Below the pieces are notes generated by a model, which made no database searches, was not told where the DNA came from, and saw nothing but the letters and a program-made list of their open reading frames with translations. From an uncultured Collinsella sp. (GTDB taxonomy: Bacteria; Actinomycetota; Coriobacteriia; Coriobacteriales; Coriobacteriaceae), in assembly GCA_902482035.1 (NCBI GenBank), contig CABSYW010000010.1, forward strand, positions 1-64,000: a DNA stretch of 64,000 nt. The letters run 5' to 3'. A program made the position numbers and the translations under genes. Below are positions 25,688 to 33,600 of this stretch, one piece after another (the stretch's first letter is position 1; every line of letters starts with the position of its first letter).

Positions 25688-27205
25688 ATGTCGAGTCCGA
25701 CACAAGAGAAGCTAACTCTGATGCGCTATATAGAGTTGCTCGAGGAAGATGACCTTGTTGTTTCCAGACCGAGCGCTTCGTACGACCAGCGCATTGAGTT
25801 TGCAACTGATGACTCGCGCCAGGTGCGTCCGGGCACGTTGTTCGTCTGCAAGGGCCGTGCGTTTAAGTGCGAGTACCTGCTTTCGGCAATCGCTGATGGC
25901 GCCGTGGCCTACGTTTCCGAGGTCGATTACGATGTTGATCTTCCCGCGGTGATTGTGAGTGATATTCGTCGCACGCTCGCCGTGGTGGCAGATGTCTTTT
26001 ATGGGCACCCGTCGGGTAAGGTGAAGGTCTGCGCCTTTACAGGCACCAAGGGCAAGTCGACCTGCAGCTTTTATCTGCGCGGCATTCTCGCCAACGAGGC
26101 CAAGCTTACGGGCTGTCATCGACCCGCTCTTAATACGGGCATTGAGTTCGACGACGGCATCGAGGCAGGCCCTTCCAAACTGACGACCCCCGAATCCTTC
26201 CTGCTGCAGTCTCGCATCGCGCATGCCGCGGAGGCGGGTGCCCCGTGGCTGGTTATGGAGGCATCGAGCCAGGGCCTCAAATACGAGCGCACGGGCAAGA
26301 TCGCCTTTGAAGTCGGAGCCTTTACCAATATCGGCGAGGATCACATTTCGCCGATTGAGCATCCGACGCTCGAGGATTACTTTGCCAGCAAGCTCAAAAT
26401 CTTCTCGCAGAGCCGTTTTGCCGTGGTCAATCTCGATATGGATAAGGTCGATCGCGTGCTCGAGGCGGCATCTCGTTGCGAACGTACGGTGACGTTCTCC
26501 CTGACCGACGAGCGTGCCGACGTGCTCGCGCTGGCGATTCGTAATGGCGACTGCGGCGTGGTGGCAACGGTGCGCACGCCCCGCTTTACGCGCGACATTG
26601 TGATTCCCACGCCGGTTAAGTTCAATGTGTCCAACGCGCTTGCCGCTATTGCCTGCGCCGAGGCCTTGGGCATTTCCGAAGAGGGTATCGTCCATGGCTT
26701 TGAGGGCGTCTTCGTTCCCGGCCGCATGGAGCTCTATCCGTCCGTATCGGGCAAAATCCTGGGAATCGTCGATTTTGCACATAACGGCATGAGCCTCGAG
26801 ACGCTCCTGCGTGACTTGCGCGAGAACTATCCCGAGCGCGAGCTGGCGGTTGTATTTGGTGCTACGGGCGGTAAGGGTGTCGATCGGCGCACCACAATGG
26901 GTATCGCCGCTGGCAAGTATGCCGACCGAATCGTGATTACCGAGGATGACCCCGGCCCCGAGGATGTCGAGGATATTTGCGCCGAGATCGCGCGCAACGT
27001 TCAAGCGCAGGGAAATGATAACTGGCAAATCGTGACTGATCGCGTTGCCGCTATCGAGACTGCCGTGCGCGAAACCGTCCGTCCTGCCGTGGTCATCGTG
27101 ACCGGTAAGGGCGAGGAAGAGCGTATGCTGCGCAAGAACGGACCCGAGCCTTGCGAGCGCGACGGTTCGATTCTCAAGCGCACCCTTGCGGCGTACGATG
27201 CCTAA
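25688..27205 (+). CDS. murE: MurE-type UDP-MurNAc-tripeptide ligase
   Basis: Start at 25688 (MSSPTQEKLT) after GAGAGAGGTC; longer in-frame starts lack a site. The 505-residue Mur ligase has an N-terminal UDP-binding domain (DDSRQVRPGTLFVCKGRAFK), the ATP loop FTGTKGKSTCSFYLRGIL, KLTTPESF, the central EASSQGLKYERTG, NIGEDHISPIEH and a C-terminal domain with FGATGGKGVDRRTTMG. It adds the third amino acid of the peptidoglycan stem. The specificity loop reads EDDPGPED, not the DNPR of meso-diaminopimelate enzymes, so the residue added is probably not meso-DAP. It is first in a run murE-HAD-murI-rph-rdgB-dtd. Confidence 0.9.
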   Translation: MSSPTQEKLTLMRYIELLEEDDLVVSRPSASYDQRIEFATDDSRQVRPGTLFVCKGRAFKCEYLLSAIADGAVAYVSEVDYDVDLPAVIVSDIRRTLAVVADVFYGHPSGKVKVCAFTGTKGKSTCSFYLRGILANEAKLTGCHRPALNTGIEFDDGIEAGPSKLTTPESFLLQSRIAHAAEAGAPWLVMEASSQGLKYERTGKIAFEVGAFTNIGEDHISPIEHPTLEDYFASKLKIFSQSRFAVVNLDMDKVDRVLEAASRCERTVTFSLTDERADVLALAIRNGDCGVVATVRTPRFTRDIVIPTPVKFNVSNALAAIACAEALGISEEGIVHGFEGVFVPGRMELYPSVSGKILGIVDFAHNGMSLETLLRDLRENYPERELAVVFGATGGKGVDRRTTMGIAAGKYADRIVITEDDPGPEDVEDICAEIARNVQAQGNDNWQIVTDRVAAIETAVRETVRPAVVIVTGKGEEERMLRKNGPEPCERDGSILKRTLAAYDA

Positions 27206-27239
27206 GACCAGAAGCCCCTTCTACGTAAATGGAGTGACC

Positions 27240-28151
27240 ATGTCCCACAATACCCTGCCGACCGTCGCTGAGCTTTCGGGCGAGATGCGCGAGCGTCTTG
27301 CCAAGGTTAAGTACGTCTTTACCGATCTGGACGCCACCATGCTCGCGCCCGGCTCGTGCGTGCTGCGCGACAACGACGGCAACCCCTCGACCAAGCTCGT
27401 CGGGGCTGTCGTGGCACTTGCCCGCGCCGGCATCCAGGTGGTCCCCACCTCGGGCCGCAACCGCACCATGATTCACGAGGATGCGCGCGTGCTCGGCCTC
27501 AACTCCTACATCGGCGAGATGGGTGGTCTGGTCATGTACGACCTCAAGGCCAACGATTGGGAGTATCTGACCGGCGATATGCCCTACGACCCCGCCTGCG
27601 GCCTCACGCCGCATCAGGTGATCGAGCAGACCGGCGTGTGCGAGAAGATTCTCGCCCGCTGGCCGCATAAGATCGAGTACCACAACGACATGTCGACTGG
27701 CTACAAGTACCGCGAGGTCACCGTCGGCATGCGCGGCGATGTGCCCGACGACGAGGTCCAGGCCATTCTTGATGAGGCTGGCTGCGGCCTGGTCTGGGCC
27801 TGCAACGGCCATCTGACTCATCTGTCCAAACCGACGACGCTCGAGCTCGAACGCGTCGAGGATGGCCGCGCGTTTAACATCAATCCCGCCGGTCTCAACA
27901 AGGGCGTTGCCATCGCACGTTTCTGCGAGCACCTTGGTATCGAGCGCGAGGAGACGCTGGCGCTCGGCGATTCCGAGTCCGACTTCTACATGGCTGACCA
28001 CGTGGGTACGTTCTGCCTGGTCGAGAACGGTTTGACCAGCGCCGGCGCGCCCGAGTTCCTGGATGTTTGCGATAACGCCTACGTCACGCGCGGCAAGATT
28101 GTCGATGGCTGGGCGGCAACGGCAGAGCTGCTCGTCGCGGCCCGTTCGTAG
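27240..28151 (+). CDS. HAD-IIB (Cof-type) hydrolase
   Basis: I chose the ATG at 27240 (MSHNTLPT) because GGAGTGACC directly precedes it. The 303-residue protein has the HAD motif I as FTDLDATM, motif II PTSGRNRTM and motif III/IV ALGDSESDFYMAD, with an intervening type IIB cap (LTPHQVIEQTGVCEKILA and onward). These enzymes are usually sugar phosphatases or phosphoglycolate-like phosphatases acting in the cytoplasm. The nucleophile Asp and general acid Asp are both present. The substrate is unknown. It lies 34 bases after murE and 53 bases before murI, probably co-transcribed. Confidence 0.87.
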   Translation: MSHNTLPTVAELSGEMRERLAKVKYVFTDLDATMLAPGSCVLRDNDGNPSTKLVGAVVALARAGIQVVPTSGRNRTMIHEDARVLGLNSYIGEMGGLVMYDLKANDWEYLTGDMPYDPACGLTPHQVIEQTGVCEKILARWPHKIEYHNDMSTGYKYREVTVGMRGDVPDDEVQAILDEAGCGLVWACNGHLTHLSKPTTLELERVEDGRAFNINPAGLNKGVAIARFCEHLGIEREETLALGDSESDFYMADHVGTFCLVENGLTSAGAPEFLDVCDNAYVTRGKIVDGWAATAELLVAARS

Positions 28152-28204
28152 TGCGGTCCTATCGCGCTGAGCCATATCTTTTCGAGAGAGAATCTGGTGA
28201 GGTA

Positions 28205-29089
28205 ATGTCCGATATCGAGAATCCGGCAGGCGACACGCGCCCGATTGGCGTGTTCGATTCTGGTCTGGGCGGTCTGACGGTTGCACGCGCCATCGCAACG
28301 GCGTTGCCGCACGAGTCCGTCTACTACTTTGGCGACACCAAGCGCTGCCCCTACGGCACCCGCACCGAGGACGAGGTGCGCTCGTTTGCACTGCAGGCGG
28401 GCCGTTGGCTGTCGAAGCACGACGTCAAGATCATGGTCATCGCCTGCAATACGGCGACCGCTGCGGCCTTGCGTTTGGCCCAGCAGGTGCTCGACGTCCC
28501 CGTCATCGGTGTGATCGCACCGGGCGCACGCGCGGCAATCAACAGCACCCGCACGCGCCGGGTGGGCGTGCTCGCCACCAACCTCACCATTCGCTCAGGC
28601 GCTTACACGCGTGCCATCCAGGACCTGGATGCCGGCGTCGACGTATACGGCTGCCCTGCCTCGAGTTTTGTCGAGGTCGTTGAGCACGAGCTCGCCTCGG
28701 GCGCGCATCTGCAAGAGCAGTGGCTCGAGAACGAGGACATCTTTGATACGCCTGCCGTACGCGCGCTGGTTGGCGCCACGGTTGAACCGCTGCGCGACCA
28801 CGGCATCGATACCGTGGTGCTCGGCTGCACGCATTTCCCGCTGCTCGTGGGGCCTATTCGCCATGCGCTGGGTCCCGGAGTGCGCGTGGTGAGCTCTGCC
28901 GAGGAGACCACGCGCGAGCTGACCGATATTCTCACGCGCCGCGAGCAGCTGGCAGGCGACGCAGCCGAGCCGCAGCATCGTTTTGCAACGACGTCCGATA
29001 ACATTGCCGAGTTTGCGGTGGCGGGCAGCTTTATCTTTGGCCAGCCGCTCAAGAGCATTGAGCATATCGATATCGACGAACTGAAATAG
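28205..29089 (+). CDS. murI: Glutamate racemase
   Basis: The start at 28205 ([10 protein letters not shown]) follows GGTGAGGTA. The 294-residue protein has [30 protein letters not shown], the first catalytic cysteine in [11 protein letters not shown] and the second in [12 protein letters not shown]. It makes D-glutamate for peptidoglycan from L-glutamate. It lies close to murE, consistent with a cell-wall precursor unit. Confidence 0.96.
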   Translation: MSDIENPAGDTRPIGVFDSGLGGLTVARAIATALPHESVYYFGDTKRCPYGTRTEDEVRSFALQAGRWLSKHDVKIMVIACNTATAAALRLAQQVLDVPVIGVIAPGARAAINSTRTRRVGVLATNLTIRSGAYTRAIQDLDAGVDVYGCPASSFVEVVEHELASGAHLQEQWLENEDIFDTPAVRALVGATVEPLRDHGIDTVVLGCTHFPLLVGPIRHALGPGVRVVSSAEETTRELTDILTRREQLAGDAAEPQHRFATTSDNIAEFAVAGSFIFGQPLKSIEHIDIDELK

Positions 29090-29144
29090 ATATAAGGTCA
29101 CCGACCAAAGGCTCACGTCCACCTTTTGCCGAAAGGATATTTCT

Positions 29145-29870
29145 ATGGAGTACATGCAGGTCAACCGCGCCAACGGCCGCGCCGCCGATGAACTTCGCCC
29201 CGTCAAGCTTACTCGCGGCGTCATGAAGCACGCCCACGGCTCGTGCCTGGCCGAGTTCGGCGACACGCGCGTACTGTGCGCCGCCACCATCGAAGAGGGC
29301 GTGCCGGGCTGGCGCAAGGGCGCCAAGGCCGGCTGGGTAACGGCGGAATATGCGATGCTGCCGGCCTCGACCGGCAAACGTTGCAAACGCGAGCATGCCA
29401 ACCGCAAGGGCCGCTCCATGGAGATCGAGCGGCTCATCGGTCGCAGCCTGCGCACTGTCGTCAACATGAAGGCGCTCGGCGAGTACACCGTTACCGTCGA
29501 CTGCGATGTGATTCAGGCCGATGGCGGCACACGCACAGCGAGCATTACCGGCGCCTGGGTGGCGCTGCACGATGCCCTTGACATGTGGGTCGAGGCGGGC
29601 AAGCTCGAGCGCATTCCGCTCACGGGCCAGGTCGCCGCGATTTCTATGGGTGTCGTCGACGGCAGCACCCTGCTCGACCTCGATTATTCCGAGGACAGCC
29701 ACGCCGAGGTCGACATGAATCTCGTCGCTACCGACACCGGCGAGATGATTGAGCTCCAGGGTACCGGCGAGCAGGCGCCCTTCGACCGCAAGCGTCTCAA
29801 CGCCCTGCTTGACTTGGGCGACAAGGGCATCGCCGAGCTCATCGAGCTTCAGCGCCAGGCCCTCGCCTAA
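29145..29870 (+). CDS. rph: Ribonuclease PH
   Basis: The 241-residue protein contains [55 protein letters not shown], the phosphate-binding and catalytic block [20 protein letters not shown], and [19 protein letters not shown]. It is a phosphorolytic 3' exonuclease that trims tRNA precursors. AAAGGATATTTCT precedes the ATG. The rph-rdgB pairing is widely conserved. Confidence 0.96.
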   Translation: MEYMQVNRANGRAADELRPVKLTRGVMKHAHGSCLAEFGDTRVLCAATIEEGVPGWRKGAKAGWVTAEYAMLPASTGKRCKREHANRKGRSMEIERLIGRSLRTVVNMKALGEYTVTVDCDVIQADGGTRTASITGAWVALHDALDMWVEAGKLERIPLTGQVAAISMGVVDGSTLLDLDYSEDSHAEVDMNLVATDTGEMIELQGTGEQAPFDRKRLNALLDLGDKGIAELIELQRQALA

Positions 29871-29872
29871 TC

Positions 29873-29920
29873 TGCCAAAAAGGGACAGGTTTATTTTGGC
29901 AGGTTTTATCTGCGAAAACG
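29873..29920. repeat. Hairpin repeat with GGGACAGGT core, copy 2
   Basis: TGCCAAAA / TTTTGGCA around AGGGACAGGTTTA, then GGTTTTATCTGCGAAAACG. It differs from the copy at 4038-4084 at only a few bases and likewise follows a stop codon. The remaining bases to 30014 hold no gene. Confidence 0.85.
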
Positions 29921-30014
29921 CCGAAGTATAAGACTGTCGTAGATTGAGAGGGGGAGAGGCCGAGGCCCTCGTCGTCCTCAACACGGCATTGCTATAGAGA
30001 CAAGGAGGCCAGCC

Positions 30015-30656
30015 ATGGCACTTGAGAAGATTGACATCGACACCCTCGATCCGGCGGCGACCATCGTCGTGGCAACCGGCAACGCCCATAAGCTCACCGA
30101 GATCGAGGCCATTTTGGGCAAGGTCATGCCCGAGGTGCGCTTTGTGGCGCTCGGCCAGCTGGGTGATTTTGAGGACCCCGAGGAAAACGGCACGACGTTT
30201 TTGGAGAACGCCATCATCAAGGCGCAGGCTGCCGTTGAGGAGACGGGCCTTATGGCCATTGCCGACGACTCTGGCTTGGTCGTCGACGCGCTGGACGGCG
30301 AGCCGGGCGTGTATAGCGCGCGCTACGCGGGCGTGCACGGTGACGATGCCGCCAACAACGCCAAGCTTCTCGTTAACCTGGAAGGCGTGGCAGACGAGGA
30401 TCGCACCGCGCGCTTTATGAGCGTCGTCGCGCTTATCGATACGGACGGCCTGGTCACCTATGGCGAGGGTGCCTGCGAGGGCGTTATCGCGCACGAGGGG
30501 CGCGGCGATCACGGCTTTGGCTACGACCCGCTGTTCCTACCGGTCGATACGCCGGGCAAGACCATGGCCGAGCTCACGGCGGACGAGAAGAACGCCATTA
30601 GCCATCGTTTCCATGCGCTCGAGCATCTGTCCGCCAAGCTGACGGGCGAGGAGTAG
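30015..30656 (+). CDS. rdgB: XTP/dITP diphosphatase (RdgB/Ham1 family)
   Basis: The 213-residue protein has VVATGNAHKLTEIEAIL, TFLENAIIKAQAAVEETGLM, ADDSGLVVDALDGEPGVYSA, RYAG, GEGACEGVIAHEGRGDHGFG and YDPLFLPVDTPGKTMAEL, all typical of Ham1. It removes non-canonical purine nucleotides such as XTP and dITP. A strong site ACAAGGAGGCCAGCC precedes the ATG. The next gene, dtd, starts 3 bases after its stop. Confidence 0.95.
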   Translation: MALEKIDIDTLDPAATIVVATGNAHKLTEIEAILGKVMPEVRFVALGQLGDFEDPEENGTTFLENAIIKAQAAVEETGLMAIADDSGLVVDALDGEPGVYSARYAGVHGDDAANNAKLLVNLEGVADEDRTARFMSVVALIDTDGLVTYGEGACEGVIAHEGRGDHGFGYDPLFLPVDTPGKTMAELTADEKNAISHRFHALEHLSAKLTGEE

Positions 30657-30659
30657 ACC

Positions 30660-31106
30660 GTGCGTGCGGTGGTGCAGCGCGTGCTCAACGCCGGCGTGAC
30701 GGTCGACGGCGAGTGCGTGGGCCGCATTGGACGCGGCTACCTGGTGCTGCTGGGCGTGGGCCACGGCGACACACGCGCCGAGGCCGACAAGCTGTGGGGC
30801 AAGCTCCGCGGGCTGCGTATCAACGAGGACGAGAACGGCAAGACCAACTTGGCACTGGCCGATGTCGACGGCGAGGTACTCGTGGTGTCGCAGTTCACGC
30901 TGTTTGCCGACTGCCGCCATGGCCGCCGTCCGTCGTTTACGGATGCCGGCACGCCCGATGTCGCTAACGAACTTTACGAGTACTTTCTGACGCTCGTCGC
31001 CCGGGACGTCGATCACGTGGCACACGGTATCTTTGGCGCCGATATGAAGGTCGACCTGGTCAACGACGGTCCGTTCACCATCGTTCTGGACACAGACAAT
31101 CTGTAA
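30660..31106 (+). CDS. dtd: D-aminoacyl-tRNA deacylase
   Basis: GTG start 3 bases after the rdgB stop, giving an N-terminus RAVVQRVLNAGVTVDGE that matches DTD exactly in register. The 148-residue protein has LLGVGHGDTRAEADKLWGK, the catalytic motif SQFTLFADCRHGRRPSF and C-terminal GIFGADMKVDLVNDGPFT with the Gly-x-Pro-type NDGPFT. It hydrolyses D-amino acids mis-attached to tRNA. Confidence 0.95.
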   Translation: MRAVVQRVLNAGVTVDGECVGRIGRGYLVLLGVGHGDTRAEADKLWGKLRGLRINEDENGKTNLALADVDGEVLVVSQFTLFADCRHGRRPSFTDAGTPDVANELYEYFLTLVARDVDHVAHGIFGADMKVDLVNDGPFTIVLDTDNL

Positions 31107-31137
31107 GCAGTCAATTTGGGACGGGGTTTTTAGCTGC
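31107..31137. repeat. Half-element of the GGGACGGGG repeat
   Basis: GCAGTCAATTTGGGACGGGG then TTTTTAGCTGC. The first part equals the arm of the 16949-17074 repeat; GCAG / CTGC form a short hairpin. Confidence 0.7.
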
Positions 31138-31167
31138 TTGCGTATGGTCGCAACAGAGTGCTATAAT
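31138..31167 (+). promoter_or_regulatory. Sigma-70 type promoter for the veg-like gene and ispE
   Basis: TTGCGT, an 18-base spacer and TATAAT. Downstream, GGGTATTATCCC followed by TTTTTTG (31192-31208) is a weak hairpin in the leader. Confidence 0.7.
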
Positions 31168-31234
31168 ATTAGAGTTTTGTCTATCTTAGGGGTATTATCC
31201 CTTTTTTGAATTGCACCCTCTGGAGGCCCTATTC

Positions 31235-31531
31235 ATGGAAGAGATGGAAGTCAATCACGTCGACGACATCCACGAGAAGCTGACCGATATGGTGGGCGAT
31301 CGCGTCAAGGTTAAGGCCAACATGGGCCGCACCCGCGTTGTCGAGCGCATGGGCACCATCAAGAGCGTCCACCCCGCCGTCTTTATCGTCGAGGTTGACG
31401 AGCGTCGCGGTCGCAAGTCACGTCAGTCCTACCAGTATATCGATGTCCTCACCGGTCAGGTCGAGCTGTTCGACCCCGAGAGCGGCGAGCATATCTTTAC
31501 CCCGCTCGGCAATCAGCTCGAGGAGCATTAA
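31235..31531 (+). CDS. Veg family (DUF1021) protein
   Basis: Start at 31235 because TGGAGGCCC lies at the correct spacing and the protein then reads MEEMEVNHVDDI. The 98-residue basic, all-beta protein has GDRVKVKANMGRTRVVERMG, SVHPAVFIVEVDERRGRKSR and QSYQYIDVLTGQVELF, the Veg core. In Bacillus, Veg affects biofilm formation and spore outgrowth; its biochemical role is unclear. As in other Gram-positives it is directly upstream of ispE, with a strong promoter. Confidence 0.85.
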   Translation: MEEMEVNHVDDIHEKLTDMVGDRVKVKANMGRTRVVERMGTIKSVHPAVFIVEVDERRGRKSRQSYQYIDVLTGQVELFDPESGEHIFTPLGNQLEEH

Positions 31532-31533
31532 CG

Positions 31534-32430
31534 GTGACCGATTGGTCCCTGACTCTTTCCGCGCCGGCAAAGATTAACCTCTACCTGGGGGTTCATACCG
31601 AGCGCGATGACCGCGGCTACCACAGGGTCGATTCCCTAATGGCAGCCGTCGGTCTTTCCGATACCGTGACGGTCACGCCGGCGCAGGCGCTGACCGTCCA
31701 GACGGTTCCGGCATCCGATTTTCCCATGCAAAAAAATACGGCTTATCGGGCGGCAATCGCTATGGCCGAGCATTACGGTCACGATGCCAACGTGTGCGTG
31801 ACGATCGAAAAGCGTATCCCGCTGTGCGCCGGCCTGGGAGGTCCCTCGACGGATGCCGCTGCGGTCATTGTCGCCTTGGTCGAGCTGTGGGGTATCGACC
31901 GCACCGATCCTGCGCTGGACGAGATTGCGCGTGGCATTGGCGCTGACGTCCCGTTCTTTTTGCACGCGAGCCCTGCGTTCTACGTAGGTGGGGGAGACGT
32001 GCTGGCAACTGAGTACCTCGCGCTGCCCGCGACGCCCGTCGTACTGGTTAAGCCGCGCGAGACAAGCGTTTCAACAATTGAAGCCTATCGACGTTTTGAT
32101 GAGAACCCGGTACCGGCAGACAAGCCTGGCGCGATCGCTTCGGCCCTGCGTGCTGGGGATGCCGAGACGGCATATGCGCTCGTTCATAACAATCTGGGCG
32201 TCATATCCGCGCAGATGGAGCCGCAGATCCAGACGGTTCTTGACTGGCTGAGCGCGCAGGAGGGAACCGTTGCCGTGAACGTGTGCGGTTCGGGTGCCTG
32301 TTCTTTTGCCATCTGCGATACCGCCGCTACGGCAGTCCATCTTGCGGAAGCTGCCCAGCAAAACGGCTGGTGGTCCTGCGCGACGGAGCTCATTCCCAAC
32401 ACGGTTCGCGTCGAAGTGCCAAAGAAGTAA
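31534..32430 (+). CDS. ispE: 4-diphosphocytidyl-2-C-methyl-D-erythritol kinase
   Basis: GTG start at 31534, two bases after the previous stop, with GAGGAG before it. The 298-residue GHMP kinase has LSAPAKINLYLGVHTERDDR, the ATP loop PLCAGLGGPSTDAAAVIVAL (usually GLGGGSSDAAA) and a C-terminal VNVCGSGACSFAI. It phosphorylates CDP-ME in the MEP isoprenoid pathway. ispD and ispF are also in this window at 52.3-53.5 kb, so the organism uses the MEP route. Confidence 0.95.
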   Translation: MTDWSLTLSAPAKINLYLGVHTERDDRGYHRVDSLMAAVGLSDTVTVTPAQALTVQTVPASDFPMQKNTAYRAAIAMAEHYGHDANVCVTIEKRIPLCAGLGGPSTDAAAVIVALVELWGIDRTDPALDEIARGIGADVPFFLHASPAFYVGGGDVLATEYLALPATPVVLVKPRETSVSTIEAYRRFDENPVPADKPGAIASALRAGDAETAYALVHNNLGVISAQMEPQIQTVLDWLSAQEGTVAVNVCGSGACSFAICDTAATAVHLAEAAQQNGWWSCATELIPNTVRVEVPKK

Positions 32431-32479
32431 AAATTTCTCTAGCACACGACGGAAATCTTTGTTACTATAGTCGAGCTAA

Positions 32480-32556
32480 CGGGTTGTGGCTCAGTTTGGT
32501 AGAGCACTGCGTTCGGGACGCAGGGGTCGCTGGTTCAAATCCAGTCAACCCGACCA
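32480..32556 (+). tRNA. tRNA-Pro (anticodon CGG)
   Basis: CGGGTTG acceptor pairs with CAACCCG; anticodon stem CTGCG/CGCAG encloses TTCGGGA with G37, as in proline tRNAs; T-arm CTGGTTCAAATCCAG; CCA is encoded. Confidence 0.95.
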
Positions 32557-32566
32557 GAGCATGAGG

Positions 32567-32597
32567 AGGGACCGCTTCTTGCGGTCCCTTTTTTTAG
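32567..32597 (+). terminator. Terminator after tRNA-Pro
   Basis: AGGGACCGC-TTCTT-GCGGTCCCT followed by TTTTTTA. Confidence 0.92.
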
Positions 32598-32668
32598 CTA
32601 TTGTTGTGATACCGCGATACCCGCGGTATACTCATTCGAGCTTGTCTCGCTGTATTGTGGAGGTCTAC

Positions 32669-32944
32669 ATGTTTGGACTGAGGGCTCCTGAGCTCATCAT
32701 TATTCTCGTCGTTGTCCTGATTATCTTCGGGCCCAAGAACCTGCCGAAGCTCGGCAAGTCCCTCGGCTCTACCGTCAAGAATATCCGCGAGGGTATGGAG
32801 GGCGACGATAAGGCCGAGACCAAGCAGGCCGAGGAGGTCGTGGTCGAGCAGTCCGAGGAGGACAAGGAGATCGCTGAGCTCGAGGCCAAGCTCGCTGCTG
32901 CCAAGAAGAAGCAGGCAGAGGACAGCGACGCGGACGCAGAGTAG
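32669..32944 (+). CDS. tatA: Twin-arginine translocase subunit TatA
   Basis: Start at 32669 after GTGGAGGTCTAC. The 91-residue protein has one N-terminal membrane helix (PELIIILVVVLIIFGP), the conserved FGPKNLPKLGKSLGSTVKNI amphipathic helix and an acidic, coiled-coil-like tail (EEDKEIAELEAKLAAAKKKQ). It would form the pore part of the Tat exporter for folded proteins. No tatC is in the window, so the partner must be elsewhere. It is flanked by terminators on both sides. Confidence 0.93.
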   Translation: MFGLRAPELIIILVVVLIIFGPKNLPKLGKSLGSTVKNIREGMEGDDKAETKQAEEVVVEQSEEDKEIAELEAKLAAAKKKQAEDSDADAE

Positions 32945-32970
32945 TCCCATCCCTTTGGGGTGAGCACCTG

Positions 32971-33004
32971 ACCGGCTTGCCCGCAGGCTAGCCGGTCTTT
33001 TTCG
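32971..33004 (+). terminator. Terminator after tatA
   Basis: ACCGGC ... GCCGGT with an inner GC-rich pairing, followed by CTTTTTCG. Confidence 0.8.
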
Positions 33005-33050
33005 TTTTGTTGACAGTTGATTGTTTGATCAGAGTTGGGGAGATATCCGT

Positions 33051-33521
33051 ATGGACGCAAGCCAGATCGTACTGACCGCTGAGGGCCGCCAGAAGCTCGT
33101 CGAGGAGCTCGCTTGGCGTGAGGGCGATTACGCCAAGGAGATCGTCGAGGACATCAAGGAAGCCCGCGCGTTCGGCGACCTTTCGGAGAACTCCGAGTAT
33201 GACGCCGCTAAGGACAAGCAGGCCCAGAACGCCGCTCGTATTGCCGAGATCCAGGCTATCCTCGCCAACGCTCAGGTTGCTGCCACCACGGGCGATTTGA
33301 CCGTCTCCATCGGTTCCACCGTTTCGTTGATTGACCCCAACGGTGAGGTCATGGAGGTCACGCTTGTCGGTACCACCGAGACCAACTCGCTCGAGCACAA
33401 GATCTCCAACGAGTCTCCGGTCGGTCACGCCATCATCGGCCACGGCGAGGGCGATTCCGTCGAGGTCGTTACGCCTTCCGGCAAGACTCGCGTCTACACC
33501 ATCGCCAAGATCGCACGCTAG
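33051..33521 (+). CDS. greA: Transcription elongation factor GreA
   Basis: Start at 33051 (MDASQIVLTAEG) after GGGGAGATATC. The 156-residue protein has an N-terminal coiled coil with the functional acidic tip GDLSENSEYDAAKD, which reaches into the RNA polymerase secondary channel, and a C-terminal FKBP-like domain ending SPVGHAIIGHGEGDSVEVVT. It triggers cleavage of backtracked transcripts. It is directly upstream of lysS, a common arrangement. Confidence 0.96.
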   Translation: MDASQIVLTAEGRQKLVEELAWREGDYAKEIVEDIKEARAFGDLSENSEYDAAKDKQAQNAARIAEIQAILANAQVAATTGDLTVSIGSTVSLIDPNGEVMEVTLVGTTETNSLEHKISNESPVGHAIIGHGEGDSVEVVTPSGKTRVYTIAKIAR

Positions 33522-33549
33522 ACCACGGTCCCGCGTAAAGGTATGTTTT

Positions 33550-33584
33550 CGCTCCCTGGGACCGAATCCTGGGGAGCGTTTTAG
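33550..33584 (+). terminator. Terminator between greA and lysS
   Basis: CGCTCCC / GGGAGCG with a loop of about 15 bases, followed by TTTTAG. Confidence 0.7.
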
Positions 33585-33600
33585 TTTGAGGAGCTAACTT

